Source: Ophioceras dolichostomum (Eukaryota > Ascomycota > Sordariomycetes > Magnaporthales > Ophioceraceae). Taken from it: a stretch of 64,000 bases of DNA. The stretch lies in assembly GCA_003049485.1 (NCBI GenBank), contig PYST01000088.1, positions 1 through 64,000 of the forward strand. Reading direction: 5' to 3'. Below, in pieces: positions 34,854 through 48,170 of this stretch; the stretch's first letter is position 1, and every line of letters begins with the position of its first letter. The notes under the pieces were generated by a model. The model saw only the letters and a list, made by a program, of their open reading frames with translations. It was not told where the DNA came from and did not search any database. The position numbers and the translations under genes are program-made.

Positions 34854-37800
34854 AAACAGCACAGCTAAACAAAAGGAGCTGGCAGAAAGAAATACTTGCG
34901 AAAGGGAGGAAAAAACTGTGAGGAAGGAGAGGAGCGAGATAAGCTTGTTGCTATTATACAGTACAGTACACGGGGTAACACGCACCTGCGTAATGTGCTG
35001 GGGAATGCAAGGGCGAGGACCAGAAGCTGGTAGCTATTGATGCAGCTGGGAAGTTTGTGTAAGCAGGCCATTGAGGCTGCGCCGTGTTTCCTCATCACCA
35101 CCATCGGCGGCTATGTATGTACAGTATGTACCGACGCAAGCACGGGACCCGAGCTGAAAACGCAACGAGGTGCTTGGCTCTGCAGGTCGTGTGCTTTATC
35201 GGTTATGGATGGGATTATGTACCCGTACCGTACCTTACCTCCCTGCTCTACCGTGCTCTCTGCCCTGCGCTACCCTGCGCTGCCCTATCTCGCCTATGTG
35301 TGTACTCTGCCTAACCCTGTCTTGACCTTCCACCAAGATGACCAAGGACGTCTGCTCAAGCTCTCATCAAACATGAATTCAGCCCTAGCCACCGAATACG
35401 CGAGGTTCAGGTCCGACGCGTCTGTGCCAAAAGCTAGCAAAACGCGAGCTAAGATGTGATGGATGCATTGTCATCCATTCAGCCCAGCCGTCGTCGGTAC
35501 TCGTCGTCACGTCACATTCTCACTCACACACCGGTGTTAGAGCCAGCCAAGCGGCAGTGCTGGCAGTGCATCACCAAATACAGTGGGTCCCGCCCTTCCT
35601 CCTCCTTCGGGCACTGGTGCCGTTCTGCGGGATCAAATCGATTCGAGCAGTCAGTATGGTGCAGTACCTAGTGGATACTGTCTGCTCGTTGTCATTGTCT
35701 CCCGGGGCCGAAAGCCGGGCGGAGAGAGAGGCGAGTGAATCTGTATTCAGCAAAGTTGGAGATTCGAACCACCAAAAAGGGGTAATAAAAAAAATCACAA
35801 AAAAGGAACCTACGAATTACCACCACGCCAGCTGCAGGCAACATGCAGCTCGAATTCAAGGGCGATGTTTCAGAGTTTCCAAGCAGATCCCTCTGGCTGC
35901 CGCGCCCCCGCGGCACCATCTGATTGGAAGGAATTTTTGTGGTCCATAGTCCAACTACACCCCTCCCCTCTCCTACCCCCTTTTTTTGTTCACACTTTCG
36001 ACGCCGAGATTCATGCTGCCACCGTGCGATGCCATGCCATACTCGCCATTCTCGGCTATCGATGCTTTTGCTTGTTACTTGCGGATGAGTACCGCTTTTC
36101 CATGCGCATTCGTTAGCTATTGTCCAAGCTATCTGTTCTGGTGTGTGTGTAAGTCTGGTTATGGTTAGATTCGTCCCCCTTCAAATCTGCCAGCCGGGCC
36201 AATCAATTGGCGTCTCGTCGCTTCCGAGCAAGCAAGCACACATAAAAAAGGTACAGAATAGACGCGCACACACATTCGCGCTGGTGGCGTCTGCGTGTGT
36301 GTGTTTGTTAGTAGTAAGGTAGGGCATGGCATGCGAGGGCAAGTGAAGAAGTGGTGTCTCAACTCCCAAAAAGTGATCCCAGGGGATCTGCGAAAAAGGG
36401 TATCCATCAACCCGAACACCCAAGCCCACGATCCGCCAGCCGGCCGCCGGGCTCCTTCCCCGTTTTGCGCATAGCGCTGTGCCTCTTCGATCACCCCGGT
36501 GCGGATCTACGACCCATTCACTCTGTATCCCTCTCGCGCGAACGATGCTGTTGGATATGCGATATCTGCCTTTCCAACCCTAGCCCGCATTGCGGATCTC
36601 AAGGGACACCGGTGGGCGCATGCCTCCTTCCTTGAAGCAAACTGTAGTAGTACCTATTCACTCACCCCTTGCAGTTGAGTGAGGAGGTCCAGTTGAGGGA
36701 CGATGTTGGTCGAAAGAGGAGACAGTATCGCTCATGCTATGATTTCTCCTGACGAGAACGGGTGGGGAGAAGAAACAGAATGGAGGTAACATCCATCCCT
36801 TTTTTTTTCTGGACTTGAACCTCAATTGGAAGCTCAAGCAGGTACAGAACGAAACGACGAAACGTCCATCCTTGGGGTCTGGTTTGAATTGATAGGTCCG
36901 ATGCCACACGTCTGTTTGGGGAGACACAGCATTGTCTGGCCGGTCCTGGTCTCTCCGGCCTTGGGGCAGGGTTACAGACACGACGGCGGGGAGGAATGTC
37001 AACCATCTGTCCACCTATCCCATTCGGAAGCACCATTCGGAAGAACAATTCGGAAGATGGGTTTCCCTTTGATGCTGACGGCGAACGGCTCTATGCTATC
37101 CGGGGGCTATACGCATATTTTTACTCCTACCTAAATGAGCATACAGAAAAAAAAAAAGGTTAACATGGAGGGAGCCCTGACGAAGCAAGGACAGATCCCC
37201 CGCCAATTCTTGCCTCAGTTTCCCGGGTTTCACTTATATAACCCGCCCGTTAATGCGGTTTTTCTCGAAGCCCTGCTAGCCGCTTCCATCCAAAGCTTGT
37301 TAAGGAGATGTCCCAGGTGGGAGGGAGGAGGGGAATCAGTAGGACCGACCGTCTGCACAGTCACTACCACACCCATCATTCCGTCACTCTATAACGGATT
37401 ATCATAACCCGTCTTTTCTGGTTGGGCTCTCATAATTTTGTCGTATCTTGTCCTCCCTCGCGTGAATGTAGACGCAGCCGTCCCGCCCTTCGTTAATGCG
37501 GCGGGCAGAACAGGACGGAACATACCTACCACCTACAACGGAGGACTATCAATCCTCACATACATCAGGCGCCGGCCTGGCGTGATTTCGCATAAGAGCG
37601 GGCCCCCAGAAGTCTCGCTGGTTCTGCTCAAATCCCGGGGTGCCGACAACCAACCATACTGCCAACAATGATAGATGATGATGCGACTGCTTCGAGAACA
37701 ACGGGAAACCTGCCTTGCGGAATACAATGCCCGCAACTTAACCTCAGAGTGATCCAAATAAAGATCTCCCTGCCAGCATTGTCCTTGGGAAGCTGGTTCA

Positions 37801-40273
37801 GCTTGCGCGGTTCATGGGTCCTTGTTCCCTGGTCGTCCTTGACGACTACTGGGTACAACATTGTAGCAGTATAAACTTTCGTGTGACTACTCCCCAGCCA
37901 GCAAGCCAGCAAGCCAGTCATGGATGGGGAGCTATGTACAAGGGACCCGAGGTAGTTGCTTCGCCTCACCGGGATGCGGTTGCCCACCGCTAGCCGGTTC
38001 GAAAGAAAAGGAGAGAGAAAGAGTCGTGAGTCGCGACTGACTCGTCTCTTGGGTGGAAAGACGAAAACGGCCTCATCGGAAGGAGCGGAAGGAGCTCCCG
38101 TGTGTGCGCCGGCACGAGGCCGTAACACGGTGTGATGTGTCATCGATCACCGGACCTGAAGCCCGGCAGTAGAGAGAGGAAGAACGATAGGTTTGTCACT
38201 CAAAGCTGCCGATCACCAGCCAGGTCTTCGCTGCCACTCCCTAGGAAATTTGAAGATCTCAAGGGGGCGTGAGTGATATAATGATGGCTTGAATTGCGCA
38301 GGGGTGTGTGTAATCTGTCGAACTCGGACCTTGACGTAAGGCTTGCAGACCCTGTCAGCTGTTCTGCCAGGACCAAAGTCTGTTCTGTTGTTGGTTTTGG
38401 TCCCCATCATTTCCTGCTCCGTAAATCTCAGGGACAACGAGCTACGGCGTTGGTAGTAACTGAGACTGAGGGCATTGCACAAGAAATACCCTCCTCTCCT
38501 GCTCTCGTCCCCTTGCATAGAATATCGGGAGAAAGAATCACCTTGCATACACGTACAAGCACCTACAGGTAGGTACAGGCTGGTCTGGTGATACGGAAAA
38601 GAGCTCAGTCGATTTCCTGTCAGGATGTTGAGCTATAGGTACATCACTTCACGTACTACGAGTATACGAGCTCCTTGTCGTACCTGATGTATTGAGGTAT
38701 TGTATGTATGTACTGTTGTATGAACTCGTGCAGATGGAAGAGAAGAGACCACTCGCACATCTTTCCCCCCTAAAAGTGACAATGCAGCCTGTTTCATCGT
38801 TCTTGGCCGCCCCCTCCCGTAGCCTCAGCCCACAAGCAGTGTTCAACTCCCCCGCCCCCCCTGCCTTGTGTCTCCCCCCGATCCGCAGGGCCCCCACTAA
38901 AAGCCGGTCCTGGCAGCGCTCTCTCTGGCTGGTCCCTTCTGCAACCTCTCTTGCCAGTTTCCGTGACCTCTGCAACGCAGCGGCCAGCAGTAGCCAGTCA
39001 GGCAGGCCAACCTGCCACAGTCACCTTCTTCCCCGACTGGCAGGCTCACTCCTTCACTTCCACCACCACCACACCATCCACACGCCCCCTTTCGATGTTG
39101 GCACACATCATCCTCTCTTCTCCAGACTCGTGGGTTCTACCTACTCCGACGAGGCCTGTATATTGAAACTCTTCTTTTTTTTTTTCTCTGGTTGCGTGCT
39201 TATCGTCTTCTGTCTGATTTCTCTTCCTCTGCCAGCCAGTCACTTCTCAAAACGCATTGAGGAGCTAAAAGACGACGACGAGAAAAACCAGAGACGGTAT
39301 CAACGGTGCTTGGGGGGACGAAGGAACAAGCACTATTTCGGCGACAGCTGGCGGCTGGCGGCGAGCTTGATTTTCCCTTGCCCCCCTGACGGGCCCTGTT
39401 CCCTTTTTTTTCTGCCCTCCACCTCGACCTTGAACCTCACCTCCTTCGAGGCGCCGTCTTTTTTTTTTCTTGCCTGCTCACGCACGAATCTGCCATCAGG
39501 AGAGAATCGACGACTTCATTGATCTCTCCTTGGCCTTTCTTTTTCCTGCTTCCTTTTTAATTTTCCAGTTCACTATTCTATTTTCACGACCTTGTTACTT
39601 GCCCTTTCCTCTTCTTCGGTTACATTCTATTAGAACGAGCAGCTGGACGTTCGATTGATTCACTCCTTCCCGGGCAAGTTACGATTACTCCCTGCCCTCT
39701 CGGTCGTGCCTTAGCATTTTGGTAATTCCCACATTTCCAACTGCCCGCATTCATTCTTGTCTCAACAACCGCAACGGCCGACTTTGGAGCTGTAAGAGAG
39801 AGAAATTGCTCTCTGCCTCTCTCCTCAGTCAATCCCGACCACCACCTCCAATTCAATCCCTTCACTGCTATTTCCGTCCTGCCCTCTCTGTCGTCTTTTG
39901 TCGCCAGGTTTGTCACGGAATAGTGGTCGGAAGGATAGAGCGACGAAGATCAGGGGACTCAGCAACACCAAGCAAGATACCTGACCTGCCTTCCGTCCCA
40001 GCCTCGGACGAGGTCGCCTTCTCTCTGCGCTCTTCTGCGCTCTTCTGCGCTCTCCCACACTCCCTCAACCATTCTGCCTGCTCTGTTCTACTCGCGGGAA
40101 CGGGACGGATTGTAATTCACCGTCGTCTATTCTCGACCGACCACTCCTTACCAACCACTCCGTACCTGCCCAGCCCACCTAAACAAACCTAAGGACTACG
40201 ATTCTGGCCGAGAAAGACCTTCCTATACCAGGAACCCCGATGAGGGCTGGCACACGAATCTAGATAATCGATA
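34854..40273. other. Right part of the gene-poor region and JSN1-like promoter/leader
   Basis: No gene is supported. ORFs such as 37628-38143 (minus) and 38692-39522 (plus) lack conserved features. From about 38.8 kb the plus strand is strongly C/T-rich with poly-T runs (39173-39185, 39459-39470), typical of a long fungal promoter or 5' leader for the gene at 40274. A CGTTAATGCGG string occurs twice, near 37248 and 37490. Confidence 0.4.
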
Positions 40274-43200
40274 ATGTCCACTTCTAGATCCGATCATTTG
40301 ACGATCGGCTTCCCGCCGCTGTCGTCGACGGCGTCGGGCCAGCCCCGCTCGACCTCACCCACGACGGCGAGCACGTCGCCCAACGATCCGACTTCCTCTT
40401 CGATCCGGTCGCCGTTCGGCACCATGTCGGCCGCCAAGATGGCTGCTGCTTCACGGTCCGGGGCTGGCTCTCCGTCACACGAGATGGGCGCCAGCTCTGG
40501 CAGACTATACTCGAAACGGTAAGAACGAGATTCCAGACCTTCTCTTCCTCCTCTCGTCGTCCTGGATGCAACGCCGCCTGCCACCTTGCAACCTCTTGCA
40601 AAAGCCAGCACCTTACCTTCACCCCTTGTATTACACCATGTACTACGTGAGACCCCCAAACTCTGACTCTAGACTCGACTAACGCCTCTTTTCCCGCCCC
40701 TGTCACAGAGCCCGTGAAATCCAGGCTCAGGAGGGCGTGCCCGGCCTGCCCGTGAACCCGTGGGGCGGACCTCCCACAAGCGGCAACTCGACACCTCTCC
40801 GCGAGAACATCCCAGAGTCGCCAACCGACGGCTTCCCAGACTTCGCCCAGCTGCCAACCCCAGAGAGTATGCCCCAGACCAGGCGGGCTCGAGCCGGCAC
40901 CGTGCCTAGCAGGTTCTCGCCAGGCGGAGCGCCCAATGGCCTGCTGAACATCCCAACCATGGCCTCCAAGTCGTCCAGGGCCACTCCATCGCAGAGCCCC
41001 TTCAACAAGTCTCCCTCGCCGGGCCTCGAGCCCGTGGACAGCCTCAACTCGTCGAGTGCATCGGCGCTGCTTTCGCGGCTGCGGGCTGGCTCAATGCCCC
41101 AGCGCAGCCCCTTTGCCCACATCCCTGGCACAAACTCTCCCTTCGGACCGTCCATCTTCAGCAGCTGGAACCCAACCGGTCGGGAGCGTGGATCGACACT
41201 CGCCAGCATTGCCAGCATCGGGTCCAATGGCCCCAGCTCGCCGGCCCAATCGGCCTTCTCTCGTGAGGGCACGGGTGAGAACGACGTCCATATGAGGACG
41301 CTCGACTACCTGGGTCTTGCCGAGACAACGCCACAGCCGGCTAGAGCCCAGCTGGCGACTCCGTACATGCCAGTGCTGGCCGACTTCACCAAGGCGAACC
41401 GCTTCCGCTCCTACTCGGTCAACAACAAAGACAAGTACGCCGACGAGGAGGAGGACGAGTACGAGGCCGATGAGTTCGCCAGCTTCGAGGCGGCCCAGCT
41501 TGCGGCCCAGCTTCAGGAGGAGCTGGCGGCCACCAATGCGGCCATCCACAACCACAACCTCGCCGTTCGGCAGGCCTTCGCCAGCCAGGCGGCGGTTTCT
41601 CGTCCGCGTGCTCAGACCGCCGGCGTCCTGGACGCTCCTTCTAGGATGATGCGCGGATTCTTCCCGACGCCGTCTCGTCTGGACAGCACCATGACCGCGG
41701 CTGAGATCCGGCTGCCGGACGAGAAAGAGTTTGAAGACCTCCCGACTGCTGTCGCCGCCCTTTCATTGGGTAGGTCAAACAGCCAGTCCAACAACGGCGT
41801 AGTTGGCGTGGTGGGCGCCAGCAACGGCTTGCTCGGCGTGGAGGAGCAGGGTCTCGAGGGCCCCACGAGCGCCCTTTGGCTAGGGAGCATCCCCACTTCA
41901 ACCACGACTTCGACTCTTACGGAGATGTTCAAGTCGTATGGCCCGATATTGTCGGCGCGGGTGCTCACCCACAAGAACTGCGGCTTCGTCAACTTTGAGC
42001 GGGTCGATAGCGCGATGACGGCTAAAGCGAGCATGAACGGAAAGGAGATCTTCCCCGGTGCTGGCCCCATCCGCATCAACTTCGCCAAACCCCCGTCGGC
42101 GTCGAACACGCCCGGCCACGACGGAGCGTTCCCGTCGCCCAGCCCTGATCCGTTCTCCAAGGGTCTTCAGGGGCAGCAACAGGACGGTGGCGCCGGTGCC
42201 GTGGGTGCCGTGGCCGGCTCGTCGTCCCTCACTGTTCCGGGCGACTCGCCACGCGCGGTGACCCCTGGCAACACCACGCCCACGCTGCCCCCTCTGCGTG
42301 AGATGACGTCGGACATCATGGCCATAGTGAAGCAGTTCGGGGCTGCCGACGATGACACGTACCGCGTGTCGATGAGCGTCCAGCGGGCGATGCAGTTCAC
42401 GACCTTCGTGGACGAGATCCCTGCCATCAAGGAGCCGGCCCACACCCGCGTCCACGACGCGCCCAAGCTCCGTGACGTGCGCAAGCGCATCGACAACCAG
42501 AGCCTGTCCAACGCGGAGATCGAGAACGTGGCGGTGGACATGCTGCCCGAGATCGCCGAGCTATCCTCGGACTACCTAGGCAACACGGTCGTGCAGAAGC
42601 TGTTCGAGCACTGCTCGGACGAGCTGCGCGACGCGATGCTGACCGAGATCGCGCCGCACATGGCCGAGATCGGCGTGCACAAGAACGGCACGTGGGCGGC
42701 GCAGAAGATTATTGACGTGTGCAAGACCCACGAGCAGATGGCCACCATCGTCGAGCATCTGCGGCCGTACACGGTGCCGCTGTTCCTGGACCAGTACGGC
42801 AACTACGTGCTGCAGGGCTGCCTCAAGTTCGGGGCGCCCTACAACGACTTCATCTTCGAGACGATGCTAAGCCGCATGTGGGAGATCGCCCAGGGTCGGT
42901 ACGGCGCCCGTGCGATGCGAGCCTGCCTGGAGAGCCACCACGCCACGAAGGACCAGCAGCGCATGCTCGCTGCGGCTATTGCCCTGCACAGCGTGCAGCT
43001 GGCCACCAACGCCAACGGCGCCCTGCTGCTGACGTGGTTCCTCGACACGTGCACCTTCCCGCAGCGCCGGACCGTGCTCTCTCCGCAGCTGACCCCCTAC
43101 CTCGTCCACCTGTGCACCCACAAGGTCGCCTACCTGACCGTGCTCAAGGTGATCAACCAGAAGGCCGAGGCCGACGCGAGGGACACCATCCTCAAGGCGC

Positions 43201-44675
43201 TGTTCTTCACCAAGGGCGACCAGGTGCTAGAAGCCATCCTGTCAGACCACGCCTGCGGCGCCACGCTGATCTTCAAGGTCCTGACCACCCCCTTCTTCGA
43301 CGAGGCCATCCGGAGCCAGGTCGTGGAGAACGTCAAGGCCGTGCTGGTGCGCATCAAGGCCCAACCCTCGCAGGGATACAAGCGGCTAATGGACGAGGTC
43401 GGCCTTTCCACTCGCAACGGAGGTGGGGACCGGAACGGCGGCGATCGGGGAGGTGATCGCGACAGGGGCTCGCGTGATCGCGACCACAGCTCGCACAACG
43501 AGCGGCCTAGGACGGCATCTCGCCAAGCGAGCATGAATGCTGCGCACCACCACCAACAGCAGCAGCAACAACAAGTTGCTGCGGCTCAACAGGCGGCTGT
43601 GGCTCAAGCTCAACAACAGACACAGCAGCAACAGCCAGCGCAGCTGACACCTCCCCAGCAGCTAGCCCCACAAATGCCACAGATGCAACAACTGCCAGGT
43701 CAGCCGCAACAGGGTACTCCGTCTCCCTACGGCAACGCGGGCCCGCAGTTCTACAACCCCCTGAACCCCGCGGCCGCCGCGGCAGCAGTCGCCGCTGCTG
43801 CTGCAGCGGCGTCAAACTACGACGCCACCGGTGGCTTCGTCGGTGGAATCCCGCGCTCCGAGGCCGTCGAGTCATCCCTAACGCAGCAGTTCCCCGCCTA
43901 CGGCACGCCCCAACCCGGCCCGCCTCCCATGTTCCCGCCCGGCGCCGGCGGCCCCAACCCGGTCAGCATCCAACAGCTGCAATACCAGCAGGGGCTCATG
44001 GCGGCGCGCAACGCGCAACAGCAACAGGGCAACTACTTCCCAACCGCCATGCAGGCTGGCTTCGCAGCTGGCTTCGCCGCTAACCCAGCCGCCGCAGCCG
44101 CTGGTGCCGCTGGTGCCGGTCCGTCCTCGATCGACCAGTTCCGTGCCGGCCAGGCGGCCGCCGCCGCTGCTGCAGCCGCGGCTCTCGTCAACGGCGGCAG
44201 CCCCATCCAGCAGTCTGGCGTTCCCGGTGGCGGTGGTCTGACGGGTGCTGCTGGTGGCTCGCCCTTCATGGGTGGCGGTGGCGCTCCCGGATTCGGAATG
44301 CCCATGATGTCCGTCCCTCCAGGAATGGGAGGCGGACCAGCTGGTGCTTTCGGTGTCGGTGCTCCCGGCCCTTACGGAGCAGCAGCGAATGGAATCCACA
44401 ACGCCGCTGCTGCTGCTTACGCCATGCAGGAAGCGCAACAGCAACAAGTCAACAACGCGAGGCAGCAGCAGCAGCAGCAGCGCGGACGTGTAAGCCGTAA
44501 CACCTCACAGTCACCTCATCCGCACCAGCACCCGCACCCACACAACAGCAGCAACAACGTCGTTCGCATGCCCAGCGTTGGCGCCATGGCGGGAGGAGGA
44601 GGGCCTAGGAGCCTTTCTCGTGCCAGCAGCAGCGGGGGCGGCGGCGGCGGAGGAGGACGGATCAGACTGGTCTAG
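40274..44675 (+). CDS. jsn1: PUF/RRM RNA-binding protein, Jsn1/Puf1-like
   Basis: Exons 40274-40518 and 40709-44675, intron 40519-40708 (190 nt), 1403 aa. Splicing joins CG to A and gives KRAREIQAQEG across the junction. The N-terminal ~460 residues are Ser/Pro-rich. One RRM lies at about 468-545 (ALWLGSIP, then CGFVNF as RNP1). Pumilio repeats cover about 650-990, with helices such as NTVVQKLFEHC, NGTWAAQKIID and GNYVLQGCL carrying the usual Asn/Gln contact residues; later repeats are degenerate. The C-terminus is Gln/Ala/Gly-rich with poly-Gln and poly-Ala. RRM plus PUF is the layout of yeast Jsn1/Puf1 and Puf2, which bind mRNAs of membrane and mitochondrial proteins. A cytoplasmic post-transcriptional regulator is expected. 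The low-complexity tail makes it longer than the yeast proteins. Confidence 0.92.
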
Positions 44676-47600
44676 AAGTTCCTAGATGATCCTTCCTCCG
44701 AGCCATCTATCTGGCACGATTGACAACAACGAAAAGACAAGGAGAATAGATTTTGCTGACTGGTAGCAAGCAACGACACACAGAGATAGAGATGAGATGA
44801 GATGAGATGATTTTCGTTGATTTCTCTTTTCGAGTTGTTCTTCTCTTCTCTCCTCTTCGCAGATGTTTTTTTTTTTCTTTCTTCTTCTCGCGTCGTATTT
44901 ACTTCCTACTTCCTATCCATCGCTCGCTAGCCGGCCTGCGCCGGCGTCAACAGGACGGGGAAAAAACGAAACGTACCATACCATATCTTTTATCATATTT
45001 TCTCTCTTCTCGCTCTCTTCTACTTTCTACTACTTGCCGTGTCATTTGCGATCTCGTCTCTTCACTTTGCGGTCTCTTTTTTAACCATCCTATCTCTTTG
45101 CGGTCTATTACTATCTACGGTACCCCGCCTACCTTCCTAGGTACGTACCCAGCACCTAACGCGGCCCGGCCTGTCACGATCGAGCAGGTGAAAAAAAAGG
45201 GTGCACGAAAGAGCGAAGGGACCCCGAGAAAAAAAAAGGCGTCTAGATCTTAAATTACTACTTTCCTGCTCGGGCTCGGCGCACCGAATCGCTGGATGAT
45301 TCTTTCTTACAACGAGAACAACACCTGGTGGTGGTGGCGTGTGTGTGTGGTCGTCACGAGATGGACCTACCACAATACCCAAACACGCGGATGTCCCTCG
45401 GGCAGGACAGGGAGCGAGCAGATGGATGAGCTCCTGACACAAAGAGAAGAAGTTGACGAAAGTGAGAGAAGGCGGAAAAGTACAAAAAGAGAGAGCTAAG
45501 GATCTACGGACATCTAGCTGGGGAAGGGGGGAAGTGGGAAGACAGAAAGAGCAGGAAACCCTGGCTGGTCAGCAGGAGATAACACCTGGTCCGTTGTCGT
45601 TTTCACCTTTTTTTCTTTCTTCCTGCTGGCTGTCATGACCTGGCGATCTAGAGTAGAGTTGGTGGGTTGGGAAAACGGAAAAGCTTCGGTGGTTGGAACG
45701 AAATCAAGGGAGTCGGTCAGGAACGCAGGGCAGGAAGAGGGCGGAGGAAGGAGGAAAGGAGGAAGGGAGGAAAGTGATCATCTGGAAGGGGACGGGACCA
45801 GAGCCAGAGCCGGTGCCGGTCGGTCGCAAGCACGGCAGCCGGTCTGGTCTGTTCTCCCTCCCATCTTCCGCGATGGCGGGACTGCGGTCCGCCCCAAGGC
45901 AGGGGGACCGCAGCAGCAGCAGCAGCATCGTTTATATCTTCAACTTTTCTTGTGGCTTTGCTTTCTTCATCTTTTTTTTCCCCCTTCGTGTATGCTTTGT
46001 TTTTTTGTACGGATATGGACTACCTTACCTTTCGACTCGTGGATTCTTCTCTCTATATCCTTAACCTAGATGGCTGCTTTTTATGTTTTTTTTTTTCCAC
46101 TTCACTTCTCTTCTCATGTTTCCTATTTGCTTTTTTTCTATCTTCGTTGATGGAGAGAGTAAATTAGGAGCATACTTCTCTACCTTTCTCACCTTCATGA
46201 GGTGGGTGGGCAGATTCTTCTTCTGTTTTGTGTTGTCTTTGTGGTTTTATTTTATTATGGTCTCCTCGCTTTCATCTTCCACGCAAAAATTACCCTCAAG
46301 AGCTTTCTTTCGTTGCTCGTTTGATGATGTTGGCTTATTTCAGAAAGAGAGAGAAGAAAAGAACAAAAGATCATTCGTATTTCCTGTTGGTTTCGTGTGT
46401 TGATATCTCTTTCGGGTCAGCGCCGTCATGGGTGGTGAGCATACACACTTACAGACTGGCTCTCTTCGTGGTATCTTTTTCCCGCTCTATGACGCTTTGC
46501 TTTTCCTCGCGTCTTGTTCTTCGTCCCCCCTCCCGACCTTCCTGGTCAGGCTGACGATGACCGGTTCTCCTTGAAGATCAATCAACCTGAGCACATACGG
46601 GAATAGAGCGAGAAAAATTCAGAGGAAGGGAACTAGGTCGTTTGTACAAGTGACAACTTATTTGTTGTGCGCCTGTCTACCTGTTCTCTATCATCCGGAT
46701 TCCTCTCTTATCACCACCGCCTGTTCTCTGTACATCTATCTCCTCGTTCGCTTTGCCGCCTCTGGCATCGCCTTATGCTCTGTATGTACATACCCCTTAG
46801 CCAAGTCAGGCAGGTTCTCATGAAAATGTAGCCTTAGGTGTATGTCTCGGTACATTACACATACATACCCAACCCCTTTGTCATCCTTTGTCGTCCTGTC
46901 TGTGCCTAGGTTCCATTCTTCGATGGTGCGAAAATGAGGGGGAGAGGAAAACGAGGCTGGAGGACAGACATCCCCTTATGCGAGCCACTTGGCCGTATCT
47001 ATTGCTCTGTGGTTCTGTGTATGATCGATGACCGTTGATGACGACTATGATATTTTGACATCTGGCTGTTGGCAAAAGAAAGAAAGAGAAAGAAAAAAAG
47101 GCATTGTGGAAATCTGGCCTCCCCATCTCGTCTTTCTCGCCTGACTAGCCGGAACACACATTTTCTTCTTGTTTCATCGTTCGCTACGACCTTTTGTTTC
47201 GCATATAAATATTTCATGAACTTCTTTTACCCATCTCCCTCGTCTTTGGGGATGGGAGGCAAAGAACTGAAGAATACAAACGAAGGCCGGTTGGGGGACC
47301 TGACTCTACGAACAAGACTGCTTCGTGTCCAGTCTGTTCGCATGAGAATCCTCTCTCCACGGGGCAGGACTCGAGGGGGCACATGTGCTAAACTAGATAG
47401 AGGCAGTCCTCATCACCGTGTGCTGTATACAACAAAAGAAGAGCAAGGGGGAGCGCAAAAGACGACTTTCTTCCTCGAATACTCTATAGTTTCCATGCAC
47501 ACAATGACTCTCCATCTAGTGATTCTCGTCTTGAGACGCGATATTTGGGGGCCAGGCAAGAGGGATCATCATAGTCACGACGACCGAAGAGCCTCGCAGA

Positions 47601-48132
47601 ATTTAGTTTGGATTGCATGCCACCCGGACCATGCGTCCAACGCCGTCTTCTTCCTTCCCTCTTAGGAGGCTCTCCCTGCCATCTCGATGCAAACTCAAGG
47701 CGTAGAGAAGGAGAAAGACCTGTTAGCGAGCGCTTTGTACCTCCTGCCAGCAGACCTTCTTTTTTTTAACGTTGCGTGTATCTGCGTGGATGATTCCCTC
47801 AATCCTTCGCTAGCCCCCAGCCCGTCTGTCTGGTCTGGTCCTGCTGCGTCCTAGCCGCAGCCACGCATTACTGGGAGATGAAAACGCCACAATTCTCGAT
47901 CTTCCCTCTTTTGCGTACCTATCTACTCAGCTACTCGTCCATTCGTACCGGTATACGTACACTTTCATCCCCAAAAGATACAGGTCTCAGTGTCGTTGGG
48001 CCCCGCTCCAGGGAGAACCGTGCTCAGGAGAGTAGGGTCAGTCAGGGAGGGACAGGACATGTCACGAAAAGAGCACATGTTACGCCCCAAAATGCAAGGG
48101 AGGGAAAAAAAAGCAAGGCGTAATAACTAGGC
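44676..48132. other. JSN1-like 3' flank and gene-poor convergent region
   Basis: No gene is supported. T/C-rich stretches (44820-45110 and 45940-46530) yield hydrophobic Phe/Leu/Ser ORFs that are artefacts of composition. The long convergent spacing to the PHD gene holds nothing recognisable. Confidence 0.4.
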
Positions 48133-48170
48133 GATGGATGAATGGATGGATGGATGGATGGATGGATGGG
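48133..48170. repeat. (ATGG)n tetranucleotide repeat
   Basis: About nine near-perfect GGAT/ATGG units. Smaller tracts of the same unit occur near 30709, 31140 and 48848. Confidence 0.85.

Noticed and set aside
35755..35785. Box-B-like sequence on the minus strand (GGTTCGAATCTCC)
   Set aside because: T-stem pairing fails and there is no cloverleaf upstream.
38692..39522. 276-codon plus-strand ORF
   Set aside because: Ser/Pro/Phe-rich translation of C/T-rich DNA with poly-T runs, no domain; more likely promoter or leader of the JSN1-like gene.
44807..46069. Several hydrophobic ORFs that look like membrane or secreted peptides
   Set aside because: T/C-rich sequence yields Phe/Leu/Ser runs in several overlapping frames at once; no start context or splice structure.
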